Shown: in pieces, positions 54,901 through 63,639 of the stretch
Layout: each line of letters starts with the position of its first letter
How positions within the stretch are numbered: position 1 is the stretch's first letter
Assembly (NCBI RefSeq): GCF_015330125.1
Contig: NZ_JADDXR010000002.1
Span: 2,802,685-2,866,684, forward strand
Reading direction: 5' to 3'
DNA: 64,000 bases
Origin: Zobellia nedashkovskayae
Lineage (GTDB): Bacteria; Bacteroidota; Bacteroidia; Flavobacteriales; Flavobacteriaceae
Notes under the pieces: model-generated
Databases searched by the model: none
What the model saw: the letters and a program-made list of their open reading frames with translations, nothing else
What the model was told of the DNA's origin: nothing
Made by a program: the position numbers and the translations under genes

Positions 54901-56073
54901 TTATCGTTCTACAATTATTGCAGAAGCGCCACCTCCGCCATTACATATTGCGGCAGCACCTATCTTAGCGTTATTTTGTTCCAAAACATTAAGCAGCGTA
55001 ATAAGAATACGTGCACCTGAACAACCCAAAGGATGCCCTAATGAAACGGCACCGCCGTGTACATTTACATTGGTGTCCGATAATCCTAGTAGTTTCATAT
55101 TGGCTAACCCAACTACTGAAAAAGCCTCGTTGAATTCAAAAAAGTCTATATCGTCTATTGAAATACCAGCCTTAGCAATAGCTTTGGGAAGTGCTTTAGC
55201 AGGTGCAGTGGTAAACCACTTTGGCTTTTGTGCTGCATCAGCGTAACCTCTTATGGTTGCTAAAGGTTTTAAACCTAGTTCCTCTGCTTTTTCCGCACTC
55301 ATCAATACTAGTGCAGCTGCACCATCATTAATAGTAGATGCGTTTGCTGCGGTAACCGTACCGTCTTTTGAAAATGCTGGGCGTAATGCTGGAATTTTAT
55401 CCATTCTTACGTTTTTAAACTCCTCGTCTTCAGAAACAATGATTGGTTCTCCACGGCGTTGAGGTACTTCTACAGGAGAAACCTCATTAGTGAATTTTCC
55501 GCTTTTCCACGCTTCCGCAGACCGGTTATAGGATTGAATTGCAAAATTATCTTGGTCCTCACGGCTAAAATTGTACTCTGCAGCACATGCATCAGCACAG
55601 ACACCCATTGCTTCTTGGTCGTAAACGTCTACAAGACCATCTTTTTGCATGCCATCTTCCAATGTAGCAGGACCAAATTTTTGACCGGTTCTCATATGAA
55701 CGTAATGAGGAATAAGACTCATATTTTCCATCCCACCTGCAACTGCAACTGAAATATCTCCTAAAGCTATTGCTTGAGCTGCTTGCATAACTGCTTTCAT
55801 ACCCGAAGCGCAAACTTTATTTATAGTAGTACATGGCACGCTGTCCGGTATTCCGGCAAAAATAGCTGCTTGTCTGGCTGGTGCCTGGCCTGTTCCGGCC
55901 TGAACCACGTTGCCCATGATGACTTCGTCAACTAATTTGGGGTCAAGATTTATTTTGGCAAGTGCCGCTTTTATGGCTGTAGCTCCAAGTTTTGGTGCTG
56001 GAATTGTGGATAAAGCTCCCATAAAGCTCCCAATAGGGGTTCTTGTGGCAGATACTATAACTACATTTTTCAT
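54901..56073 (-). CDS. Acetyl-CoA C-acyltransferase (thiolase)
   Basis: A 390-residue thiolase that forms or cleaves beta-ketoacyl-CoA. The nucleophilic Cys is in NKVCASGMKAVM near residue 89; His in GHPLGCSGAR and the second Cys in CNGGGGASAI complete the site. The N-terminal VVIVSATRTPIGSFMG is typical of acetyl-CoA acetyltransferases (AtoB/PhaA type). Chain length specificity cannot be read directly. It lies 25 nt upstream of the NlpC/P60-like gene in the same direction. Confidence 0.94.
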   Translation of the reverse strand: MKNVVIVSATRTPIGSFMGALSTIPAPKLGATAIKAALAKINLDPKLVDEVIMGNVVQAGTGQAPARQAAIFAGIPDSVPCTTINKVCASGMKAVMQAAQAIALGDISVAVAGGMENMSLIPHYVHMRTGQKFGPATLEDGMQKDGLVDVYDQEAMGVCADACAAEYNFSREDQDNFAIQSYNRSAEAWKSGKFTNEVSPVEVPQRRGEPIIVSEDEEFKNVRMDKIPALRPAFSKDGTVTAANASTINDGAAALVLMSAEKAEELGLKPLATIRGYADAAQKPKWFTTAPAKALPKAIAKAGISIDDIDFFEFNEAFSVVGLANMKLLGLSDTNVNVHGGAVSLGHPLGCSGARILITLLNVLEQNNAKIGAAAICNGGGGASAIIVER

Positions 56074-56169
56074 ATTAAAGCATGAGTTTCTCGTCTTGCA
56101 AAACTAAGAAATTAATAGGCAATACATTTCGTTGTTTCTAGAAAAGCCTGTCGGAAGTTTATAATTTTC

Positions 56170-56177
56170 TATTTTTG
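56170..56177 (+). promoter_or_regulatory. Putative -7 element of the 7TM-HD gene
   Basis: TATTTTTG matches TAnnTTTG and ends 17 nt before the ATG at 56195. No good -33 element at the normal distance. Confidence 0.45.
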
Positions 56178-56194
56178 ACTCAGATACCAAGCCC

Positions 56195-58243
56195 ATGCGC
56201 AATATTCTGGATAAAGTTTTTAAAAACCAATCGCTTCTATATAAGTATTTTTTATACTTGGTATCGGTTGCCTGTATTGTTTTCTTTTTTCCAAAAGGAG
56301 GAAAATTTAAATATGAATTTCAAAAAGGGAAACCTTGGCAATACGAAAATTTGTATGCCCCCTTTGATTTTTCGATTCAGAAGGACAATGAAGATATTTC
56401 GAAAGAAAAGGCCGAATTTCTTAATAATCAAATAGATTATTACCGGTTGGATCCTTCTGTACAGGATGCGGTTAGCAAGGAGTATGAAAAGAAATTTTAT
56501 GAGGTATTTACAGGCGAAAGATTTAGTGCAAGTGCCTTGGAAGCTTTGGATTCTGCAGGAAAAGATATTCTTAAGAAATTATACAAAAACGGAATTCTAG
56601 CCCAGTCAAATAAGCGAAGGCTTAAAGACCAACTCTATCTTGTGAGAGATAATCAGGCGGAAACTGTTCAGTTAAGTAGTCTTATTCAAATTAGAAATTT
56701 AAGAGAGGGACTTCAGAAAATACTTGAAGAAAAAGATTTGGTCACCTACGTGCGTGAATACCAAGATCTCTTTCTTGATATTGTTAAGCCTAATATCATT
56801 TATGATAAAAATTTATCTGAAAGAGCCTTAAACGAAGCGCTATCAGGTATATCGCATACAAGGGGGGCAGTAGATGAGGGAAAACTTATAATAGCAAAAG
56901 GGGAGGTCGTTGAGGCGGAGAACCTAACTATTTTAAACTCGTTAAAAGCAGAGTTTGAGTCTGAACTTTGGACAGCCAAAAACTATTACTTTATACTTTT
57001 TGGGTATACTGTTCTTGTAGCATTGGTGCTTATGATGCTCTTTCTTTTTCTTAAGAAATATAGAAAAGATGATTTTGAGAACAATACCAAGGTTACATTT
57101 ATTTTCTTTAATATTCTTTTTATGGTGTTCGTCACCACCATGGTGGTTAAATATGACGAAGCCTTTGTATTTGTAGTGCCCATATGTATTTTACCCTTGG
57201 TACTCAAAACATTTTTTGATGCAAGGTTAGGCCTTTTTGTTCATGTGCTAACCGTGCTTATATTGGGTTTTGTAGTGCCTAACAGTTTCGAATACATCTT
57301 TCTACAGATAATAGTTGGTATTGTCACCATATTAACGGTCTCTGAATTATATAAAAGGGCAAACCTTTTTATATCTGTCGGTCAGATTACGCTGATTTAT
57401 GTGGTGGGATATTTAGCGTTCCATATTATACATGAAGGCAATTTAGATAATATACAATGGTTTACTTTGGGACTATTCTTATTAAACGGAATGATCACAC
57501 TCTTTGTTCAACCATTGATCTATGTGTACGAGAAGGTCTTTGGGCTGGTTTCTGATGTTTCTCTATTGGAATTGTCTGATACTAACTCCAAACTGTTAAA
57601 AGAGCTCTCTAACAAGGCGCCAGGCACTTTTCATCATTCATTGCAGGTTGCTAACCTTGCGGAAGCAGCAGCCAATGAAATAGGGGCTAATGCTATGTTG
57701 GTTAGGGTAGGGGCATTATATCATGATATTGGTAAAATGAACCACCCAACTTATTTTACAGAGAACCAAATAACAAATGTGAACCCGCATGATGAGTTGG
57801 CTCCAAAGGAAAGTGCTAAGATAATTATCAATCATGTTATTGATGGAATTGAACTGGCTAGGAAAAATAAACTTCCTGATCGTGTTATAGATTTTATAAG
57901 GTCTCACCATGGTACTAGTTTGGTCTATTACTTTTATAAAAAGCAGCAGGAAATAGACGAGGACGTAGATGAAGCAAATTTTAGATACCCAGGACCAATA
58001 CCTTTTTCAAAAGAAACGGCGATACTAATGATGGCAGATTCCGTAGAGGCGGCTTCTAAAAGTTTAAAAAACCCAACTTCTGGCATCATTGAAGATTTTG
58101 TAGATAAAATTGTAGCGGGACAAATGAGCGCTGAACAGTTTTTAAATGCCAATATTACCTTTAAAGAGATTGAAGCGATAAAAAAGATTTTCAAACAAAA
58201 ACTGATAAATATTTATCATTTACGCGTGGAATATCCTGAATAA
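56195..58243 (+). CDS. 7TM-HD domain phosphohydrolase (PgpH-like, probable cyclic-di-AMP phosphodiesterase)
   Basis: A 682-residue membrane protein: an N-terminal membrane anchor (YFLYLVSVACIVFFF), a large extracytoplasmic 7TMR-HDED domain (about 40-255), seven hydrophobic segments (about 270-440), and a C-terminal cytoplasmic HD domain with HSLQVANLAE, HDIGK at 510-514 and SHHGT. Listeria PgpH of the same build hydrolyses c-di-AMP; the same substrate is inferred. Monocistronic. Confidence 0.93.
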   Translation: MRNILDKVFKNQSLLYKYFLYLVSVACIVFFFPKGGKFKYEFQKGKPWQYENLYAPFDFSIQKDNEDISKEKAEFLNNQIDYYRLDPSVQDAVSKEYEKKFYEVFTGERFSASALEALDSAGKDILKKLYKNGILAQSNKRRLKDQLYLVRDNQAETVQLSSLIQIRNLREGLQKILEEKDLVTYVREYQDLFLDIVKPNIIYDKNLSERALNEALSGISHTRGAVDEGKLIIAKGEVVEAENLTILNSLKAEFESELWTAKNYYFILFGYTVLVALVLMMLFLFLKKYRKDDFENNTKVTFIFFNILFMVFVTTMVVKYDEAFVFVVPICILPLVLKTFFDARLGLFVHVLTVLILGFVVPNSFEYIFLQIIVGIVTILTVSELYKRANLFISVGQITLIYVVGYLAFHIIHEGNLDNIQWFTLGLFLLNGMITLFVQPLIYVYEKVFGLVSDVSLLELSDTNSKLLKELSNKAPGTFHHSLQVANLAEAAANEIGANAMLVRVGALYHDIGKMNHPTYFTENQITNVNPHDELAPKESAKIIINHVIDGIELARKNKLPDRVIDFIRSHHGTSLVYYFYKKQQEIDEDVDEANFRYPGPIPFSKETAILMMADSVEAASKSLKNPTSGIIEDFVDKIVAGQMSAEQFLNANITFKEIEAIKKIFKQKLINIYHLRVEYPE

Positions 58244-58347
58244 TAAGGCGGTAGAAACATTCGAAAGCCGATGCTTTATTGTTTTTTATATATCGATTTA
58301 AAATAGTTTTAAATTTCTTTAAAAAAAGAAAAGAAATAGTTGTGAAA

Positions 58348-58380
58348 TTGAATACTAAAATATACATTTGCAACCGCAAT
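58348..58380 (+). promoter_or_regulatory. Putative promoter of the tRNA-Ser/tRNA-Pro unit
   Basis: TTG at 58348-58350, 22-nt spacer, TACATTTG at 58373-58380; the tRNA-Ser begins 47 nt downstream. Confidence 0.62.
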
Positions 58381-58427
58381 TTTAACCACCTAACGGTGCT
58401 GAAATTAAGTTCTTTGAAGAGATTACT

Positions 58428-58516
58428 GGAGAGGTGCCTGAGTGGCCGAAAGGAACGGTTTGCTAAATCGTCGTAGGTGGAAACACTTACCCAGGGTTCG
58501 AATCCCTGTCTCTCCG
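58428..58516 (+). tRNA. tRNA-Ser(GCT)
   Basis: 89-nt cloverleaf: acceptor GGAGAGG pairs with TCTCTCC, D arm with GCCTGAGTGGCCGAAAGG, anticodon loop TTGCTAA (GCT), a long class II variable arm, and T loop GGTTCGAATCC. The discriminator is G and CCA is not encoded (CAA follows). Reads AGY serine codons. Confidence 0.96.
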
Positions 58517-58591
58517 CAATAGCTGTCAAAGCAAATTGCGAGGGCAGAAAATATTTCTCAAGTAGTGAATAAAAGAAGATAATCACATTAT

Positions 58592-58669
58592 CGGGGTGTA
58601 GCGTAGCCCGGTTATCGCGCCGCGTTTGGGACGCGGAGGTCGCAGGTTCGAATCCTGCCACCCCGACCA
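58592..58669 (+). tRNA. tRNA-Pro(TGG)
   Basis: Acceptor CGGGGTG pairs with CACCCCG; anticodon stem CCGCG/CGCGG encloses loop TTTGGGA (anticodon TGG); T arm GCAGGTTCGAATCCTGC. Discriminator A and an encoded CCA end the gene. 75 nt after tRNA-Ser, probably one transcript. Confidence 0.97.
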
Positions 58670-58676
58670 TTTTACT

Positions 58677-58711
58677 AAACCTCTTAAATCATATGATTTA
58701 AGAGGTTTTTT
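58677..58711 (+). terminator. Intrinsic terminator of the tRNA unit
   Basis: AAACCTCTTAAATCAT, complementary to ATGATTTAAGAGGTTT, followed by TTTG and TTTT. It begins 8 nt after tRNA-Pro. Confidence 0.93.
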
Positions 58712-58990
58712 GTTTTACAATGGTTTTGTATGATATCATTTTAAACCACACTTTCTAGTGTGAAATGGGTGAACAAGGATATCTTTAATTATTATATAAC
58801 TACAATAGTGCTATCTAATGGAATACGGATACAGATTGATTCTAAAAATTCAGTTAGAAGGTGCTAGTGTTTCTTTAATAGCTCCAACGTAAATAAATAT
58901 CGATTAAAAAATAACATACTACCTCTTCACAGGGTTGTTCAATTTTCTGAAGCTTGTAATATCTTTTATCTTAAAAAATTTAGTTATAAT
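58712..58990. other. Intergenic stretch without recognised features
   Basis: Between the tRNA terminator and the cytochrome gene. AT-rich, no open frame of note, no repeat or promoter match that I trust. Confidence 0.6.
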
Positions 58991-60247
58991 TCAATTTGCT
59001 TTCGACTTCCCTTCTTGTTCCAAAGAATCCAAATAGGTGTTGATAAGGTCAATACCTTCATCATGTTTGATGCTCGTACCAATTAGGGGCATAAAATAGC
59101 CAGGAATAGCAGTACCCATTCGATCACTAATTTGCGTACGCTCTACATAAATATTACTTTCTGTAAATGGGGTTTCAAAAGTAAAATAGAATTTATCTCC
59201 GAAATCTCTGTTATAAGAGCCCCCTTTTTGATGACAATGGGCACAATTTACATCAAAGTAAGCTCTTGCTCGTTCCTCCAAAGTCAAACTAGTGTCTGAC
59301 CAATCAGGAAGTGTAGGAATCTGTGAAACCTCCGGAGCTTCGGCAAGCATATTATTATCCTTAAAAAATTGAAGGATATTCTGCCCATTATGATTAAAAT
59401 TCATTGCTCTAGCTTTTGGTCCAATAGGTACGATTTTCTCATTAAGCTCGTGGCATTGCACACACATAGTATTTGAAGGAACTACATAATCTACTATTCT
59501 TGAAACTCCTAGGTCATCAATCCAATCTACCTGAAGACCGTGTGCATCATCATCCAATACGGCATCAGTTTGATCTTCGTTCCAAAAATAATTACGAACC
59601 AACCACTCCCCATTCTTTTTAATCAATACCCTAGTTTCAATACATTTTTTTCCTAAGGAAGAATCTCTTTCGTCATTTAGGTAGTAGAAAGTCTTTGCTA
59701 GTATTGTATTATCAGGAAAATCTAATAAGTTATCTCCTTTGTACATCATTTGTGTACCGTCTGGTACGGCCACTACACGAAGTTTATATGAATAATCGGT
59801 AAAAAGAGGAGTGCTCATATCATATTCATATACATTGTCGTTTAGCTGTAAATCGGACATATTACCTTTAAACAACTTTAGCTGGGATAAGTTTGGAAGA
59901 AACTCTGGCACTGCAAAATTCTTAATTATAGGATCGCCATAAGGATTATTCCCAACCGATAGTTCATCTCCGTTAATCAACCCATCACCATCGCAGTCAC
60001 CGGCCAACCATACTAAATTAGATGAGTTGAACGAAGAATACTGTACATCGTGAGAAGGGTCACATGGGTTGTTCTTGTCTGTGCCATTTAATACTTCTTG
60101 GCTATCAAAAATTCCATCACCATCTGTATCAATGTCATAATCCTCAAAATCATCTAAATAATTCGAATTACATGAATAGAGTCCAACAAGTAACATGGCT
60201 ATAATAAATACCAAGGTTATTTTTAAATTATGTCTTTTCTTTATCAT
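58991..60247 (-). CDS. Diheme c-type cytochrome lipoprotein (SO2930/HNE_0200-like family)
   Basis: 418 residues. Lipoprotein signal peptide (lipobox LYSC); then calcium-binding thrombospondin-3-like repeats DTDGDGIFDSQEV and DCDGDGLINGDEL. The catalytic part carries two heme c motifs, CVQCH near residue 261 and CAHCH near residue 332, with a conserved Met/His-rich C-terminus. It fits the family of paired-heme proteins found beside secreted sugar-dehydrogenase-like proteins. It is 61 nt downstream of such a gene and probably takes electrons from it at the outer membrane. Confidence 0.87.
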   Translation of the reverse strand: MIKKRHNLKITLVFIIAMLLVGLYSCNSNYLDDFEDYDIDTDGDGIFDSQEVLNGTDKNNPCDPSHDVQYSSFNSSNLVWLAGDCDGDGLINGDELSVGNNPYGDPIIKNFAVPEFLPNLSQLKLFKGNMSDLQLNDNVYEYDMSTPLFTDYSYKLRVVAVPDGTQMMYKGDNLLDFPDNTILAKTFYYLNDERDSSLGKKCIETRVLIKKNGEWLVRNYFWNEDQTDAVLDDDAHGLQVDWIDDLGVSRIVDYVVPSNTMCVQCHELNEKIVPIGPKARAMNFNHNGQNILQFFKDNNMLAEAPEVSQIPTLPDWSDTSLTLEERARAYFDVNCAHCHQKGGSYNRDFGDKFYFTFETPFTESNIYVERTQISDRMGTAIPGYFMPLIGTSIKHDEGIDLINTYLDSLEQEGKSKAN

Positions 60248-60308
60248 AATGTGTTCAACTACTCTTCAAATACGTAGGTGTACTTTATATTACTATTGTC
60301 TTTATCTA

Positions 60309-63300
60309 TCAATTGTCTACCAGCATACTAAATACAAGCCGTTTACCCTTATCCATTTCAAAACTTAAATAATAGATTTGACCTGTACTCAATGAGGCTA
60401 TAGGTATTTGATATAATCCGTTCGATACTATATCTTTTGCATTATATATGCCTACAATTCTTCCGGAGGAATCATGTAGATATATTTTAAAGACTTTGAC
60501 CATATCGGTACCATTATCGATTATACGAACTTGAGCCACCTCTTTGACAGGGTTTTTCATAAGTATACCAACAATAGTCTCTTCCTCTTTTTTTTCGTCT
60601 ATAACCGTAACGGTTGTAGTTTGGGTATGGCTTAGACCTTGCTCATCATTGACTGTTAAAGAGACTTCGTAGATACCTTTTTCACTAAAGACATGGCTTG
60701 GTTCCATTTCAGATGATGATGTGGAACCATCTCCAAAATCCCATAAATAACTTGTTGTTGCAACATCATCTACCTGGTTTAAAACGGTAAAAGACACCAA
60801 TAATGGAGCTGTGCCATTATCAGGGCTTGCATTTATACCGCTTACTGTAGCCTGATTTTGGTTATCAACTACGGTTATAGTAAGGGTGGTTGAATTGGTA
60901 AGTTCTTCTGAATCTTGGACGGTCAATTCTACTTCATAAATACCGGCGCTTGTAAACGTATGTTTGGGATTTGCGGAGGAAGATGTAGAACCATCTTTAA
61001 AATCCCATAAGTAACTAATTACTTCTATATCATCAGTTGAGTTGTCACCGGTAAAGGTTACGTTTAATGGAACAGTTCCGTTTATTATTTCTGCACTAGC
61101 AATTGCGACCGGCGATTCATTTGAGTCAGTCAATATTTCAATGGCCGAAACTTTAGGGCTGTTTATACCACCTGTACTTGCCAATGCTGAAAAGTTTAGA
61201 TTAAGTTCACCGTCAGATACAGTAACCAAAAATGTTTTTTCTACTGGTGTCTCGGAACCTACATCAGCAATAATATCATAATCATCTAAAACCAAAACAT
61301 CTTCAATATTTACATCAAAAACCCGTTTTCCTATACCACCGGCAACTCCACCAGCTGCTCCCCAGTAAATTTCAGCAAAATGCAGTACTACTTGATAATT
61401 ACCACTTGGAACAGGAATTTTATAATCAAGATTTAGTTTAGAATCAAAGCGCTCTGTTTGGTATAATTCAGGTATTTTGGTACTAGTGTTAGTATAACTC
61501 TGTCCGTTAAAAAAATAGTTGTCCGCGCCAAAAAGATTTCCATTGAGACTTACTTCGGGTCCACCTGCATTGATTCTTAAAGGAAAATTTAGCGCTTCTC
61601 CTTCCATAGGTTCGTAAACCACAATTTTACCATTTAAAGTTCCTGCCCAAATGGTGCCGGGAAATATTTCAGAATCACCATTACAAGTTACCCCAAGGGC
61701 ATTACCACCAATTCCACCTAAAAATTCAGGTGTAAATTTTTTTAATGTACCATCGGCCATAAGCTCTACCCTACGCAAAATCCCGCGACTAGAACCAGCA
61801 AGAAGATCTCCTTTCATGGCGCCCCCAAAATTGGAGGCGGTATACTCATCAATTCCATTGGTATTTGTACCCCATGTTGTAATAGGGTCATCATCTGGCC
61901 CATCAGGATTTGAGATTCCTGGCCCGCGCCAGTCACCCTCAACACTATTTGCCGTTTGAACGGGTGGCCAGTTTGCCGGTAATGCAATATTTACATCAGC
62001 TGTAGAGCCTGGAGTAGAAGAATTCGGATCATATTTTTGCGTACGGAATACAGCCCCAACAGTTCCAAGGTTTGCGGGAGCTGTGTATAGACCGGCACCC
62101 GCGGGGTTTGCTCTTATTGGATTAGGATGACCTCCATAAAAGCTCCCAAAATTATAATTGTCTTTATTTGTAGTTATCAGTTGTAAATGATCGGTATTGT
62201 TCATGAACTCACCGTCATCAGCAGATGAGGAGGAGTCACTCCCTGGCTCATTTGCATCATAAGCGTTCGTTACCGTTGCGCTTCCCTCGTTTACAGGAAT
62301 ACCGCCCCAACCACCATTTGCACCGTTATCAGTAGTGTAAACAGCACCACTTTCTGTTACTACTAAATCATATGGGTTGCGATAGCCAGGAGAAAATATT
62401 TGGACTGGTCCTCCTGGAACAACAATTGCTTGGTTAAGACCATCATTGCCACCCCAAGGATCGTTTATATCCACACCGTTATAAGAGGGATTGTTAGGGT
62501 CCGTTATACCATTAACATTTGCACGGGTAGGGTCATCTAATGTTGGTAAATTGTAGATGTAATTTCTTCCATTATCATTTAGAACAGGCATTTTTTCTAA
62601 AGCGCTCAAGTTGACAGAAAGTATAGCTCCCGACAAAGCATATTCACATAAATAGCTGAAGTTGACAGATGCTGCACCGCCATTTGCATGCCCACCTTGT
62701 GCAACAATAAGATAGTCGATACCATTAATTGTGGTAAACTCAAGTCCGTTGGTCGCATGATTTTCTTCCGACCGGGGTAAACCTCTGACCAAATCTATAA
62801 CATCCCATGAAATCCCATTCCATGTAAGTTGAGTAATTACACCAGAGTTGGTATCAAGATTAACATCTCCAAAACCACCATTAGAACCAGAACCCACACG
62901 ATAATCGCTAGAGGTAACATATAAAATAGGATTTTTAGCAGTACCGGAAACTGCTAAACCAGTTGATTCTCTACTATTACAACTTCCTGAAGGTCCACTG
63001 CAAGTAGTTCCATCGTCATCGTGATTTGGTATACTTTTAACTCCTGTAATTGTTTCTTTTGCAATTACCTCATAATTATCTGAGGCATTCCGCTTTACGG
63101 TTAAGGCATAAATTGTTCCCGGATATTCTAATACATATAAGCGACCGTCAGGTCCAAATGTTAAAGATGTGGTTATAGGGGCTGAACCAAAACCATTAAA
63201 GTTTAGATTACTTTTCGAAAAATCTATTTGTGCCTGTAATGGACTAAAAAATAATCCAATAAAAAGACTGTAAAATAAGGCCAGAATCCATTTTTGTCTA

Positions 63301-63332
63301 CTGACACATGCATTTTTTATAGTCAAATTCAT
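60309..63332 (-). CDS. Secreted multidomain protein: sugar-dehydrogenase-like propeller, malectin, two PKD domains, T9SS sorting domain
   Basis: 1007 residues from ATG 63332; an in-frame TTG at 63344 is rejected. Signal peptide ends FFSPLQAQ. The N-terminal half (about 30-560) is a beta-propeller of the PQQ/sorbosone-dehydrogenase type, with TFGPDGRLYVLEYPG, RSEENHATNGLEF and SPGYRNPYDLVV. A malectin-like carbohydrate module follows (about 575-735, RINAGGPEVSL ... LHFAEIYWG), then PKD domains near 740 and 827 (YLWDFKDGS, YLWDFGDGS) and a T9SS type A-like sorting domain from about 919. Cofactor is not proven. Operon with the diheme cytochrome. Confidence 0.88.
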   Translation of the reverse strand: MNLTIKNACVSRQKWILALFYSLFIGLFFSPLQAQIDFSKSNLNFNGFGSAPITTSLTFGPDGRLYVLEYPGTIYALTVKRNASDNYEVIAKETITGVKSIPNHDDDGTTCSGPSGSCNSRESTGLAVSGTAKNPILYVTSSDYRVGSGSNGGFGDVNLDTNSGVITQLTWNGISWDVIDLVRGLPRSEENHATNGLEFTTINGIDYLIVAQGGHANGGAASVNFSYLCEYALSGAILSVNLSALEKMPVLNDNGRNYIYNLPTLDDPTRANVNGITDPNNPSYNGVDINDPWGGNDGLNQAIVVPGGPVQIFSPGYRNPYDLVVTESGAVYTTDNGANGGWGGIPVNEGSATVTNAYDANEPGSDSSSSADDGEFMNNTDHLQLITTNKDNYNFGSFYGGHPNPIRANPAGAGLYTAPANLGTVGAVFRTQKYDPNSSTPGSTADVNIALPANWPPVQTANSVEGDWRGPGISNPDGPDDDPITTWGTNTNGIDEYTASNFGGAMKGDLLAGSSRGILRRVELMADGTLKKFTPEFLGGIGGNALGVTCNGDSEIFPGTIWAGTLNGKIVVYEPMEGEALNFPLRINAGGPEVSLNGNLFGADNYFFNGQSYTNTSTKIPELYQTERFDSKLNLDYKIPVPSGNYQVVLHFAEIYWGAAGGVAGGIGKRVFDVNIEDVLVLDDYDIIADVGSETPVEKTFLVTVSDGELNLNFSALASTGGINSPKVSAIEILTDSNESPVAIASAEIINGTVPLNVTFTGDNSTDDIEVISYLWDFKDGSTSSSANPKHTFTSAGIYEVELTVQDSEELTNSTTLTITVVDNQNQATVSGINASPDNGTAPLLVSFTVLNQVDDVATTSYLWDFGDGSTSSSEMEPSHVFSEKGIYEVSLTVNDEQGLSHTQTTTVTVIDEKKEEETIVGILMKNPVKEVAQVRIIDNGTDMVKVFKIYLHDSSGRIVGIYNAKDIVSNGLYQIPIASLSTGQIYYLSFEMDKGKRLVFSMLVDN

Positions 63333-63572
63333 TGTGGTTAGCAATTTTTTTAAAATTTGAAGCTATTAGTTTTACAATAACTCCAAATCAATAGAAATAT
63401 AAATCTAAGGACCTTAAAAATCATAAAATATGATTGATGTCATAAAATCAAACTCACCTTAGCAATCTTGAAATGTTAACCACTAATACGTTTTTACGAT
63501 TGTTAAATTATAGTAAAGGTATATGTGAATTGCATAACGGTAAGTAACCCTTGTTACAAAAGGGAATAAAAG

Positions 63573-63608
63573 CCAAAATCCCTCAGGGCTTGCCTGAAGG
63601 ATTTTTTA
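63573..63608. terminator. Imperfect hairpin terminator between the flavoprotein gene and the malectin/PKD gene
   Basis: AAAATCC-C-TCAGG, loop, CCTGA-A-GGATTTTTT: 9-10 pairs with one C/A mismatch, T run on the plus strand. On the minus strand it lies 32 nt beyond the flavoprotein stop, the likely user. Confidence 0.78.
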
Positions 63609-63639
63609 TTTGAGTTAGTTTCTACGTTAGAAGAAGGTT

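Noticed and set aside
58191..58670. A 159-codon minus-strand frame beginning MVGVAGFEPATSAS across both tRNA genes.
   Set aside because: It is antisense to tRNA-Pro and tRNA-Ser; GVAGFEPATS-type peptides are well-known false translations of tRNA genes.
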